A DNA stretch of 64,000 nucleotides from assembly GCA_027531395.1 (NCBI GenBank), contig JAPZRO010000001.1, forward strand, positions 480,377-544,376, written 5' to 3'. A program made the translations under genes and the position numbers. Under the pieces are notes generated by a model that saw nothing but the letters and a program-made list of their open reading frames with translations, was not told where the DNA came from and ran no database searches. How positions within the stretch are numbered: the first letter of the stretch is position 1; each line of letters begins with the position of its first letter. Shown here piece after piece: positions 1 through 9,229 of this stretch. The stretch is from Porphyrobacter sp. (GTDB taxonomy: Bacteria; Pseudomonadota; Alphaproteobacteria; Sphingomonadales; Sphingomonadaceae).

Positions 1-175
1 GCAGGGCCTGCGCCCCGCCGGGCAGCACGGCATCGAGCAGCCCTGCGAAATCGAGCGCCGGACGGCCCCCGCCTTCCGCTTCACTCGCGCCCGCGCCCGT
101 CCCGCCCGCAAGCGTCTTCGGCAGCGGGGCAGCAGAAAGCGGGGTGGCGGAGAGTTCGGGCAGGAAGGGGATCAT
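1..175 (-). CDS. fliK: Flagellar hook-length control protein FliK, N-terminal part (cut by window edge)
   Basis: Only the first 58 codons are inside the window; the rest lies beyond position 1. The ATG at 175 has an AAGGAG Shine-Dalgarno 6 nt upstream. The visible part is low in complexity, rich in Ala, Pro and Gly, and contains LDFAGLLDAV, a short hydrophobic patch of the kind found near the start of FliK proteins. FliK is the secreted ruler that sets hook length and switches export specificity. The main support is position: it is the last visible gene of the fli operon, 35 bp after fliJ, where fliK is expected. The diagnostic C-terminal domain cannot be seen. Confidence 0.6.
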   Translation of the reverse strand, partial: MIPFLPELSATPLSAAPLPKTLAGGTGAGASEAEGGGRPALDFAGLLDAVLPGGAQAL

Positions 176-210
176 CGCGGGCTCCTTGGCCTGAGGGGGA
201 AGGTTGCCGA

Positions 211-636
211 TCAGGTTTGCAACTTGCGTGCCAGCGGCACGGCATGGGCCGTTTCGCGCTTGGCCTTGAGCGTATCGAGCGCGGCGCGCGCCTCGGCCTC
301 GCGCTCGGCAAGGCGGCGGGCGCGGGTCTCGGCAGCGGCGAGGGTTTCGGCCTGCCATGCGGACTGGCGCGCGGCATCGCCCGCGGCCTCGGCGGCGGTC
401 ACCGCCAATTGCGCGAGGCTGGCGGTGAAGGCCGATCGCGCCGCCAGCGCCGCGCCGCTGGTCGCACCCGGCTGCGGCGCGCTGGCGGCGGTAAGCTGGC
501 GGCTGCGCGCGGCCAGCAGCTGGCTGCGCTCCTCGGCGGCGAGCGCATCGGCGAGGCCGCGCAGCGCCTGCCGCCGCGCGACCTTGGCCAGCAGCGCCTG
601 CTTCTCGATCAGCGCAAGGCGGCGCGCCTCACGCAC
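211..636 (-). CDS. fliJ: Flagellar export chaperone FliJ
   Basis: A 141-residue protein, close to the usual FliJ length of about 147, made almost entirely of Ala, Arg, Glu and Leu with long predicted helices, consistent with the two-helix coiled coil of FliJ. FliJ sits inside the FliI hexamer and couples ATPase and proton-driven export by binding FlhA. The frame starts with GTG at 636 and overlaps the end of fliI by 8 bp, implying translational coupling. Sequence identity to FliJ is always weak, so the call rests on size, coiled-coil character and its place directly after fliI. Confidence 0.7.
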   Translation of the reverse strand: MREARRLALIEKQALLAKVARRQALRGLADALAAEERSQLLAARSRQLTAASAPQPGATSGAALAARSAFTASLAQLAVTAAEAAGDAARQSAWQAETLAAAETRARRLAEREAEARAALDTLKAKRETAHAVPLARKLQT

Positions 637-1966
637 CCTCGGCCTCGCCCATCAGCGCGGTGAGCGCGGCATGGCTGGGGCCGAGCGCCTCGGCGGCACC
701 CCGCTCCTGCGTCAGGAAGGCATCGATCGCACCCGACATCGCCAGCGCACTGTCGAGCTGCGGGTCGGACCCGGCGCGATAGGCCCCCATCAGCACCAGA
801 TCGCGGTTCGCCTCGCGCGTTGCGATCAGCGCCCTGAGGCCCCGCGCGGCGCGGGCGACCTCGGGCGTAACCAGCTCGTCCATCACGCGGCTGAGCGAGG
901 CGGGAATGTCGATCGCAGGATAGTGGCCGCGCTGCGCCAGCTCGCGCGAGAGCACGATATGCCCGTCAAGGATCGCGCGCGCCGTATCGACCACCGGATC
1001 ATTGCCGTCGTCGCCATCGGCCAGCACGGTGTAGATCCCCGTCACCGCACCGCCCGTCCGCGCCGAATTGCCCGCGCGCTCGACCAGCCGCGTGATCGCC
1101 GCCAGCGCGCTAGGCGGATAGCCCCGCGCCGCACCGGGTTCGCCCAGCACCAGCGCCAGCTCGCGCGCGGCGTGGGCGACGCGGGTGAGGCTGTCGAGGA
1201 TCAGCAGCACGCGCTTGCCCTGGCTGCGGAAATATTCGGCAATGGAACTGGCATATTGCGCCGCCCGCAGGCGCAGGTTGGGCGCGTGGTCGGCCGGCAC
1301 CGCCACCACCACGATCCCCCCGCGCCGGTGCCCAGCCATATGCCGGTTCACGAAGTCCGAAACCTCGCGCGCGCGCTCGCCGATCAGCGCGACCACGGTG
1401 ACGTCGGCGACGGCATGGCCCGCGATGGTATCGACCAGCACCGACTTGCCCACGCCCGATCCCGCCATGATCCCGAGCCGCTGGCCGACGCCCATCGTCG
1501 CCAGCGCATTGATCGCCCGCACGCCGCAGTCGAAGGGATGTTCGACACTGGCGCGTTCGAGCGCGCCCTCGCGTGTGCCCGCGAGCGGCCAGGCGTGGGG
1601 CAGATCGGGGCGCGGGCCGCCGTCGATAGGCTCGCCCAGCGCATCGACCGCGCGTCCGAGCAGCGCCTCGCCGACCCGCACCTCGCCCGGATGTCCCAGC
1701 CCCCGCACGCCCGCACGCGGTCGCAGCAGCATGGTGTCGCCGAGCAGCATCATCAGCGAATGGCCGGCTCGGAACCCGATCACCTCGGCGAGGCACTCGC
1801 TGTCCGCACCATTTTCGACCACACCAAGCGAGCCGACCGGCAGCGGCAGGCCCGCGACCTCGATCAGCCCGCCGTCGCAGGCGACGACGCGGCCCATGCG
1901 CACCGGCCCCGCTTCCGGGCGCGCGGCGCGCATCCGGGCGAGATCGAGCTGGAGTTCGGCGATCAT
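629..1966 (-). CDS. fliI: Flagellum-specific ATP synthase FliI
   Basis: A 445-residue type III export ATPase that energises unloading of chaperone-substrate complexes at the flagellar export gate. A Walker A motif (AGSGVGKS, about residues 168-175) and a Walker B strand (VLLILDSLTR) are visible, with the EGAL and PSAL-type stretches of the F1-beta-like family. The ATG at 1966 overlaps the fliH stop by 4 bp (ATGA), which fixes the start even though the frame stays open upstream. FliH is its regulator and FliJ its stalk; both are adjacent. Length is normal for the family (about 440-460). Confidence 0.96.
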   Translation of the reverse strand: MIAELQLDLARMRAARPEAGPVRMGRVVACDGGLIEVAGLPLPVGSLGVVENGADSECLAEVIGFRAGHSLMMLLGDTMLLRPRAGVRGLGHPGEVRVGEALLGRAVDALGEPIDGGPRPDLPHAWPLAGTREGALERASVEHPFDCGVRAINALATMGVGQRLGIMAGSGVGKSVLVDTIAGHAVADVTVVALIGERAREVSDFVNRHMAGHRRGGIVVVAVPADHAPNLRLRAAQYASSIAEYFRSQGKRVLLILDSLTRVAHAARELALVLGEPGAARGYPPSALAAITRLVERAGNSARTGGAVTGIYTVLADGDDGNDPVVDTARAILDGHIVLSRELAQRGHYPAIDIPASLSRVMDELVTPEVARAARGLRALIATREANRDLVLMGAYRAGSDPQLDSALAMSGAIDAFLTQERGAAEALGPSHAALTALMGEAEGA

Positions 1967-2610
1967 CCGCGCACCGCCGCAGCAATCGCGCGGCGCCAGT
2001 CGGCCGGCCTGTCGCGCACCGCGCCGTCCGGCCCTTCGAGCAGCAATCCGCCCGGCTCCATCGCGCTGTCGGCGATCACGGTCCAGTCCGCCAGCGCCTC
2101 GGGCGCGATGGCCGCGATATCCTCGGGATGGAGATGCAGCCGCAGCGCCGCCGGTGCCCCGCCGATCCGCGCCGCGGCGGTGCGGCACCGCACCAGCAGC
2201 GCCGCGCGGTCGGCGGCATGGTCAGCCAGCACGCGATCGCACAGCGCGATCACGGTGTCGGCAAGGTCCGCCGCGAGCACCTCGCTCGCCGCCGCGTCGA
2301 GCGTGCGGAAGGCAAGCCGCAGCGCGCGCTGGCGGGCGGCGTGAAGCTCGGCCTCGGCCAGCGCGGCGGCGCGACCCGCGGCCTCGCCATCGGCAAAAGC
2401 CTGCGCCAGCGCATCGGGGGCCGGGTCGGCCAACGGCGCAGGCGCAGGCCCGGGCTCCGGCATGGCTTCGGGCGCAGGCGGCTGCTCGGCCTCCACCACA
2501 CCCGGCAGGACCTCGCGGAAATCCTGCGGCTCGCCGAGCAGCGCCACCCAGCCGGGCGGCGGCGCTCCGGCATCGGCCAGCGCGCCGAGCCAGTCAGACG
2601 AATTCGGCAC
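1963..2610 (-). CDS. fliH: Flagellar assembly protein FliH
   Basis: A 215-residue protein with a Pro/Ala-rich N-terminal third and an Ala/Glu/Arg-rich central helix leading into a C-terminal domain resembling V/F-type ATPase peripheral-stalk subunits (DTVIALCDRVLADH, then LHLHPEDIAAI and GGLLLEGPDG). FliH dimers hold FliI inactive and dock it to the C-ring protein FliN. It starts with GTG at 2610, overlapping the end of fliG by 17 bp, and ends in the ATGA overlap with fliI. The phrase LHLHPED near the C-terminus is typical of FliH and YscL families. Confidence 0.88.
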   Translation of the reverse strand: MPNSSDWLGALADAGAPPPGWVALLGEPQDFREVLPGVVEAEQPPAPEAMPEPGPAPAPLADPAPDALAQAFADGEAAGRAAALAEAELHAARQRALRLAFRTLDAAASEVLAADLADTVIALCDRVLADHAADRAALLVRCRTAAARIGGAPAALRLHLHPEDIAAIAPEALADWTVIADSAMEPGGLLLEGPDGAVRDRPADWRRAIAAAVRG

Positions 2611-3637
2611 TGCCGCTTCCGATCACGATCTCGCCCGCTTCGGCAAGGCCGCGCGCAATGACGACGATGGCCTTCTGGGCGGCGGCGACATCGGCCTTCG
2701 ACAGGCGACCGCGCAGTTCGATCTCGTCGCGCACGCCGTCCGCCGCGCGGCTCGACATGGCGGCGAAGAAGGGCGCGCGCTGGTCTTCCTTGAGGCCCTT
2801 GAGCGCATCGACCAGCTTCTCGTTGTCGACATCGCGCAGGAGCCTGCCCATCGACATCGGATCGAGCGCGAGCAGCATCTCGAAGGTGAACAGCTCCTCC
2901 TCGATCTGCGCGGCAAGCGGCCCGTCGCGTTCGGCGATGGCGGGCAGCACCACATTGCGCATATCCCCGGCGGCGAGGTTGATGAGGTTCGCCGCCTCGC
3001 GCGGACCGCCCAGCGCCAGCGCCGCCGCGCCGAAGGTGGCGGTGATGCGCTGGGTCAGCAGGGTGTCGATGGTGGCGATGGCGGAGGCCGAGATCGGCCC
3101 GCTCTTCGCCACCCGCTCGACCACCATCGCCTGAAGCGCGCGCGGCAGCGCGGCGAGCACTTCGGCGGCGGGTTCGGGTTCGATCAGCAGCAGCAGCGCG
3201 GCGATCACCTGCGGGTGTTCGTCCGCGATCAGGCGGACCAGCACCGGCGGCACCAGCCAGCGCGCCATCTCGACCGAGCGCGGGCGCGCGTCGGGCTCGA
3301 TCCGCTGCATCATGCTGTCCGCCCGCGCCGGGCCGAGCGCCTTGTCGAGCATGGTGCGCACCCGGTCGGTCCGGCCGCGCTGGGGCAGCAGCTCGCGCTC
3401 GGCCTCGCTGGCAAAGTCGGCCAGCGCCTCGGCCATGCGCGGCTGGTCGATCTCGCCCAGCGCCATCATTGCCGCGCCGAGGCGTTCGAGTTCGGGCGGC
3501 GACAGGCGGCCGAGGATCGCGCTGGCCTCCTCGTCGCCGAGCAGCATCAGGAACACCGCCGCGCGGTCGATCCGGCTCAGCAGGCGCTCGGGCGCGGTCT
3601 CGGGGAGGGTGTCGTCAGGGGCAAGATCGAGGTTCAT
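2594..3637 (-). CDS. fliG: Flagellar motor switch protein FliG
   Basis: A 347-residue rotor protein linking the MS ring (FliF) to the switch complex and contacting stator MotA. The middle-domain motif EHPQVIA (EHPQTIA in most species) is visible around residue 133, and the armadillo segment FTFEMLLALD plus the charged torque helix follow in the C-terminal third (KLVDALKGL, later RDEIELRGRL). Its start overlaps the fliF stop by 4 bp (ATGA). Length matches the family (330-350). Confidence 0.96.
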   Translation of the reverse strand: MNLDLAPDDTLPETAPERLLSRIDRAAVFLMLLGDEEASAILGRLSPPELERLGAAMMALGEIDQPRMAEALADFASEAERELLPQRGRTDRVRTMLDKALGPARADSMMQRIEPDARPRSVEMARWLVPPVLVRLIADEHPQVIAALLLLIEPEPAAEVLAALPRALQAMVVERVAKSGPISASAIATIDTLLTQRITATFGAAALALGGPREAANLINLAAGDMRNVVLPAIAERDGPLAAQIEEELFTFEMLLALDPMSMGRLLRDVDNEKLVDALKGLKEDQRAPFFAAMSSRAADGVRDEIELRGRLSKADVAAAQKAIVVIARGLAEAGEIVIGSGSAEFV

Positions 3638-5307
3638 GACGCGCTCCCCTCCGGCTGGGTGTCATCGGGCGCGGCGAGCATCCGCTGGAGCGCCTCGGCG
3701 GCGCGTTCGGGCTGGCTGGTGGCAAGCCTGCGGGCGAGTTCCACCTGGCGCGGCAGATCGCCGAGCGCCGTGGCGGCGGCCATCGCCGGGAGCACGTCGG
3801 CCGGGGCGACATCTTCGCTCTCGGCCTCGGCCAGCGCGGGCAGCGCTGCCTCGTCGGCGGCGGCAGCGGGCGCTTCGTCCTTGCCCTTGCCCTTGAGCCT
3901 GCCGATCAGCGGGCGCACCGCCAGCAGCAGCACCAGCAGCACCGCCAGCAAGGCCGTGCCGTAGCGCACCAGCATGGCGAACCACGGCTGCTCGTAGAAG
4001 GCGGGGGCCTCCATCTCGCTCGGCTCGAACTTGCTCGCCACCACCTCGACCTGATCGCCGCGCGCCGTATCCGCGCCCACCGCCGCGCCGACCAGCGCTT
4101 CGAGCTGGGCCGCGGTCATCGGGGCGGCCTGCTTGAGCGCGGCATCGCTCACCGCGACCGCGACCGAGAGCCGCGTCAGGCCGCCCGGACGGGTGCTGGT
4201 GACCGCGACTTCGCGCCCCAGTTCATAGCTGCGCTCGGAGGCGCTTTCGGTGTCGGTCGCCTGCGCGGTGGCGGGCGGGGCGGGCTGCGGCGGGCCGTCG
4301 ACCAGCTGGGCCTGCGGCGGCGGCGTGTTGGCGGGAACCCCCGGCACCCCACCCGCCGGGCCGGCGCCGGTGCGGCTGGCATTGCGCTCGCTTTCGGAGC
4401 GCACCACGCCTTCCTTCTCGTAGGTCTCGCGCGCCGAGGTCACCTCGTTCTGGTCGAGCGCGACCTGCACCTCGGCGGAGTAATTGCCCTCGCCCAGCAG
4501 CGGCAGCAGCAGGGTGTCGATCTGCTCGCGCAGCTTGGCCTCGTGCTCGCGCTGGAGCAGCAGCGGTTCCAGATTGTCCTCGCGCGGGGAGGACAGCAGC
4601 CGCCCGTTCTGGTCGACCACCCGCACCGCATCCGCGCTCATCCCCGGCACCGAGGCGGCGACGAGATTGACGATCGCCTCGACTTGGCTCTGCGACAGGC
4701 TGCGCCCGTTCACCAGCCGCACCATCACCGAGGCGCTGGGCGGATTGTTCTCGCGCACGAACACCGATCTTTCGGGCGTGGCCAAGTGGACGCGCACAGA
4801 TTCGATCCCGTCGATCTCGCGGATCGTCAGCATCAGCTCGCGTTCGCGCGCCAGGCGCAGGCGCTCGCCTTCGAGCGTGCGCGAGGTGCCGAGCGGCATC
4901 GCGTCGAGCATCGCTTCGGCTCCCTCGGGCGCGGCGATCCCGGCATTGCTCGCGACCAGCATCTTGGCGCGGTAGACATCGTCCTCGGCGACCGAGAGCG
5001 CGCCGGTCTGGTTGTCGATCGCATAGGCGATCCCGCCCGCTTCGAGCGTTTCGACCACCTTGGCGCGCTCGGCATCGGTGAGGCTGCTGTAGAGCACCCG
5101 GTCAGGCCCGGAGGCGAGGGTCATCCAAAGGGCACCGGCCGCCGCCAGCGCGCCCACGCCCGCCAGCATCGGCAGCGCGCGCGAGAGGGCGGGCTGGCCG
5201 ATGAACCCGGCGACGGGCTCGGGCAGCAGAGTGCGCCAGGTCGCCTGCGGCGGCGCGGCGGGAAGGCCCGCAGGTTCGGCAGGAACGGGAAGGCTTGCTT
5301 CGGCCAT
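3634..5307 (-). CDS. fliF: Flagellar MS-ring protein FliF
   Basis: A 557-residue inner-membrane ring protein that forms the base on which the flagellum is built. A first membrane helix lies near residues 42-66 (LPMLAGVGALAAAGALWM), followed by ring-building periplasmic domains (VRVHLATPERSVF is characteristic) and a Pro/Gly-rich linker. The second membrane helix lies near residue 440, and the acidic C-terminal tail that binds FliG comes last. Start ATG at 5307 is 4 nt after the fliE stop. Length is typical (530-580). Confidence 0.96.
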   Translation of the reverse strand: MAEASLPVPAEPAGLPAAPPQATWRTLLPEPVAGFIGQPALSRALPMLAGVGALAAAGALWMTLASGPDRVLYSSLTDAERAKVVETLEAGGIAYAIDNQTGALSVAEDDVYRAKMLVASNAGIAAPEGAEAMLDAMPLGTSRTLEGERLRLARERELMLTIREIDGIESVRVHLATPERSVFVRENNPPSASVMVRLVNGRSLSQSQVEAIVNLVAASVPGMSADAVRVVDQNGRLLSSPREDNLEPLLLQREHEAKLREQIDTLLLPLLGEGNYSAEVQVALDQNEVTSARETYEKEGVVRSESERNASRTGAGPAGGVPGVPANTPPPQAQLVDGPPQPAPPATAQATDTESASERSYELGREVAVTSTRPGGLTRLSVAVAVSDAALKQAAPMTAAQLEALVGAAVGADTARGDQVEVVASKFEPSEMEAPAFYEQPWFAMLVRYGTALLAVLLVLLLAVRPLIGRLKGKGKDEAPAAAADEAALPALAEAESEDVAPADVLPAMAAATALGDLPRQVELARRLATSQPERAAEALQRMLAAPDDTQPEGSAS

Positions 5308-5311
5308 CTAC

Positions 5312-5667
5312 TCAGCCTCCCATCCGCATGATGTCCTGGTAGGCGGTGAGCAGCTTGTTGCGCACCTGCAAGGTCGCCTCGAAGGCGACGCCTGCTTCCT
5401 GCCGGGCGAGCATGACTTCGGCGATGTCGGTCACAGCCCCACGCTCGTAGGCGACCTGCATGTCGGACGAGCGCTGCTGCACCGCGTTGACCTGCTTGAG
5501 CGCATTGCCGAGCGTGTCGGCGAAGCCGGCGGCAGGCGAGGGCGCGGGGCCGGCGGCGCGCGGGGCATCGCTCGCGGCACGCACGTCCTGCAAGGCGGCG
5601 CTGCGGGCGAGCACCTGTTGGCGCAGCGCCATGACGTCAGCGGGGCCGAAACCGGGACGGATCACGC

Positions 5668-5671
<4 letters not shown>
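5312..5671 (-). CDS. fliE: Flagellar hook-basal body protein FliE
   Basis: A 119-residue adaptor joining the MS ring to the proximal rod. The conserved C-terminal half is clear: FADTLGNALKQVN, then DIAEVMLARQEAGVAFEATLQVRNK and YQDIMRMG at the end. The N-terminal 50 residues are Ala/Pro rich and not conserved. The start overlaps the stop of the upstream activator gene by 4 bp (ATGA), so the two are translated from the same message. Confidence 0.93.
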
Positions 5672-6963
<1,292 letters not shown>

Positions 6964-7001
6964 GCTGGCCCCTGTGTCTGGTCCGGGTGACGTTTCCCGG
7001 T

Positions 7002-7015
7002 GGCAATCCATTGCC
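7002..7015. promoter_or_regulatory. Perfect 6-bp dyad upstream of the flagellar activator
   Basis: GGCAAT-CC-ATTGCC, a perfect inverted repeat with a 2-bp spacer, centred about 45 bp upstream of the activator start codon at 6963. The size and symmetry suit a dimeric DNA-binding protein. Autoregulation by the adjacent activator is a plausible inference but nothing in the sequence proves it. Confidence 0.4.
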
Positions 7016-7164
7016 GCGCGGACGTCCAAGATGTTGCAAATTTAAGCCCCCGTAGCTTCACCTAGTCGGTACCGGCCGCACACGGAGAGCAGGGGCGCAA
7101 CGCGCGCGTGAAGGCCGGCAGGGCGGGCGGCGAGGGTTTGCCGGGGGCGAAAAATCCGGCCGCT

Positions 7165-7191
7165 TAAACATCCCGGCATGCGGCCGCTCTA
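7165..7191 (+). promoter_or_regulatory. Possible sigma-28-like promoter of flagellin
   Basis: TTAAAC followed after about 14 nt by GCCGCTCTAA resembles the TAAA-N15-GCCGATAA arrangement of flagellar sigma-28 promoters. It lies 56 bp upstream of the flagellin ATG. The -10 match is partial and the spacing is one base short, so this is tentative. The block GGCCGCT occurs twice here, at 7158 and 7182. I found no sigma-54 site with correct GG-N10-GC spacing in this spacer. Confidence 0.3.
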
Positions 7192-7246
7192 ATGGCCAGC
7201 AGCGACGGGCGTGTTCGTCCTGCCTGACCATTCGGGAGTTTCGACA

Positions 7247-8062
7247 ATGAACGTGATCAACACCAATATCTCCGCCCTGCGCGCCACAAATGCCAGCGTT
7301 TCGGCCGGCAAGATGCTCGGCACCGCGATGGAGCGCCTGTCGTCGGGCAAGCGCATCAACTCGGCCAAGGACGACGCCGCCGGTCTGGCGATTGCCGCTT
7401 CGATGACCTCGCAGATCCGCGGGATGCAGCAGGGCGTGCGCAACGCCAATGACGGCATCTCGCTGGCGCAGACCGCTGAAGGCGCCCTCGATGAAGTGAC
7501 CAACATGCTCCAGCGGATGCGTGAACTGTCGGTGCAGAAGGCGAACGAGACCTATTCGACCGACGACATCGCCAACATCGAAGCCGAACAGGATGCGCTC
7601 GCCGCCCAGATCACCGAGGTGGTGGAGAACACCGAGTTCAACGGCATCAACCTGTTCTCGACCGCGACCAACACCATCACCATCCAGGCCGGTGCGACCG
7701 CGAACGACACGATCGACATCACCCTGCCGGAACTCGATGTGGCGGCCGGTTCGCTCGCCGCGGTCGTGACCGGCGGTGCGGCGGTCGCGACGGCCACGCT
7801 CGCCCAGTACGACACCGCGATCGGTGCCGTCACCACGGCGCGGGCCGATCTGGGTGCGGTGCAGAACCGGCTGGAATCGGCGGTGAACAACCTCACCAAC
7901 GTCTCGACCAACCTCACCGACGCGCGTTCGCGGATCGAGGACACCGACTATTCGGCGGAAACCACCGCGCTCGCCAAGGCGCAGATCCTCGGCCAGGCCA
8001 GCACGGCGATGCTGGCCCAGGCCAACCAGTCGCAGCAGAACGTGCTCTCGCTGCTGCGTTAA
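7247..8062 (+). CDS. fliC: Flagellin
   Basis: A 271-residue flagellar filament subunit. The N-terminal D0/D1 region ([34 protein letters not shown]) and C-terminal D1/D0 region ([32 protein letters not shown], ending LSLLR) are well conserved; the variable middle is short (about 100 residues), giving a compact flagellin. The segment [10 protein letters not shown] keeps the classical TLR5-recognition pattern. The true ATG at 7247 follows GGGAG by 8 nt. It is divergent from the fli operon and ends in a strong terminator at 8108. Only one flagellin gene is present here; others may exist elsewhere. Confidence 0.96.
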   Translation: MNVINTNISALRATNASVSAGKMLGTAMERLSSGKRINSAKDDAAGLAIAASMTSQIRGMQQGVRNANDGISLAQTAEGALDEVTNMLQRMRELSVQKANETYSTDDIANIEAEQDALAAQITEVVENTEFNGINLFSTATNTITIQAGATANDTIDITLPELDVAAGSLAAVVTGGAAVATATLAQYDTAIGAVTTARADLGAVQNRLESAVNNLTNVSTNLTDARSRIEDTDYSAETTALAKAQILGQASTAMLAQANQSQQNVLSLLR

Positions 8063-8107
8063 GTCTCCCCGCGTCGTCTATCGCCCTCCCCTGCGAAGGC
8101 GACCCCC

Positions 8108-8137
8108 AAGCCCGGAGCCGCACGGCTCCGGGCTTTT
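8108..8137 (+). terminator. Rho-independent terminator of flagellin
   Basis: AAGCCCGGAGCC and GGCTCCGGGCTT form a perfect 12-bp stem with a 4-nt loop (GCAC), followed by TTTT. It lies 46 bp after the flagellin stop codon. Confidence 0.92.
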
Positions 8138-8253
8138 CGCGTGGCTGGCTGCAAGGCGGGAGGTGTTGGCGCAAAAGCGGTTCGCGGCCTGCCCAATCGG
8201 TGGTAATGTCGGCCTCGGGGACGATGCCCGGACAGCATCGGCACGGGAGGGAA

Positions 8254-9165
8254 ATGACGACCATGAAGAACCGCTTTCTCGGATATGCGACGGCCTCGCT
8301 CGCCGTCACCGCCATGGCGATCGCGCCGATTTCCGCCAAGAAGGCCGACTCGCTGCGCGATCTCGTCGGCGTGTCGGGCGCGAGCGCCGAAACCCAGCTG
8401 TCGCAGCGCGGCTTCGAATACATCTCCGGCAACAAGAACAACACCAGCAGCTACACCTACTGGTGGCACCGCGACGGCAAGGACTGCGTCGTGGTCGAGG
8501 TGAACAATGGCCGGGTCGCGCGGATCAACGACACCAAGGCCGAGGACTGCGGCAAGAAGTCCGGCAATGACGCTGCCATCGCTGCAGCCGCGATCGGCGC
8601 GGTCGCGATCGGCGCGATCCTGCTGTCGCGCGGCGACAAGGACAAGCACCGCGAGCAATACAACCAGGACTGGCAGGAGGTGCAGGTCCACAACACCCAG
8701 TCGGGCAGCCTGCGGATCTTCCGCAACCCCGACAAGAACGCGCGCGTGCGGGGCGAGGTGCGCGAGGGCGAGTACCTGCGCAATTTCGGCTGCGAGAACT
8801 ACAATGGCGAAAGCTGGTGCGAAGTCTCGACCATGAACGGCCGCACCCAGGGCTGGGCGCGCGACCGCTATCTGCGGGTGACCGGCAATTATCCCGGCGG
8901 CGGCTGGGGCGGGTCCGGCGGATCGGGCGGCGGCTGGGGCGGCTCGGGCGGCGGCCAGTACGGTTATCTCACCGGTGCCCGCCCCGCCCGCGCCGAGGAC
9001 GTGCTGCGCGATCGCGGCTTCCGCGTGGTCGACAGCTACAATTCGGGCCGCTCCTACTATTCGATCTGGTACAGCGTTCGCAGCCGCGAATGCGTGCAGA
9101 TGACCGTCTCGAACGACCGGGTGCAGAGCGTCAACGATGTCCGCGGCCACCCGCGCTGCCGCTGA
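8254..9165 (+). CDS. Exported SH3b-domain protein with a duplicated flanking domain
   Basis: A 303-residue secreted or membrane-attached protein. A signal peptide covers about residues 1-28 (ends APISA). Residues 45-99 and 246-302 are two copies of the same unit: an A-E-x-x-L-x-x-R-G-F opening, aromatic strands (SYTYWWHRD, SYYSIWYSV), a C-V-x-x-x-V-x-N-x-R-V strand and a closing cysteine. Between them are an Ala/Ile-rich hydrophobic stretch (106-124), a bacterial SH3 domain (142-208, with LRIFRNPDKNARVRGEVREG) and a Gly/Trp-rich linker (211-236). SH3b domains bind cell-wall or peptide ligands; the repeated unit is not one I can name. ATG at 8254 or 8263 is possible; GGAGG lies 3 or 12 nt upstream respectively. 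Confidence 0.85.
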   Translation: MTTMKNRFLGYATASLAVTAMAIAPISAKKADSLRDLVGVSGASAETQLSQRGFEYISGNKNNTSSYTYWWHRDGKDCVVVEVNNGRVARINDTKAEDCGKKSGNDAAIAAAAIGAVAIGAILLSRGDKDKHREQYNQDWQEVQVHNTQSGSLRIFRNPDKNARVRGEVREGEYLRNFGCENYNGESWCEVSTMNGRTQGWARDRYLRVTGNYPGGGWGGSGGSGGGWGGSGGGQYGYLTGARPARAEDVLRDRGFRVVDSYNSGRSYYSIWYSVRSRECVQMTVSNDRVQSVNDVRGHPRCR

Positions 9166-9229
9166 TAGAGGCTAGGGCGCGCGCGATCGTTCCATCCGCG
9201 CACGCCGTCATAGGGGAGGGGAGAACATC

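Noticed and set aside
224..2344. A 706-codon plus-strand open frame across fliI, fliH and fliJ
   Set aside because: Antisense shadow of the fli operon, with Arg/Ala/His-rich composition and no recognisable motif.
7001..7015. A possible sigma-54 promoter (TGGCA...TTGC) upstream of the flagellar activator
   Set aside because: The GG and GC elements are separated by 9 rather than 10 bases on both strands; the symmetry of the dyad explains the resemblance better.
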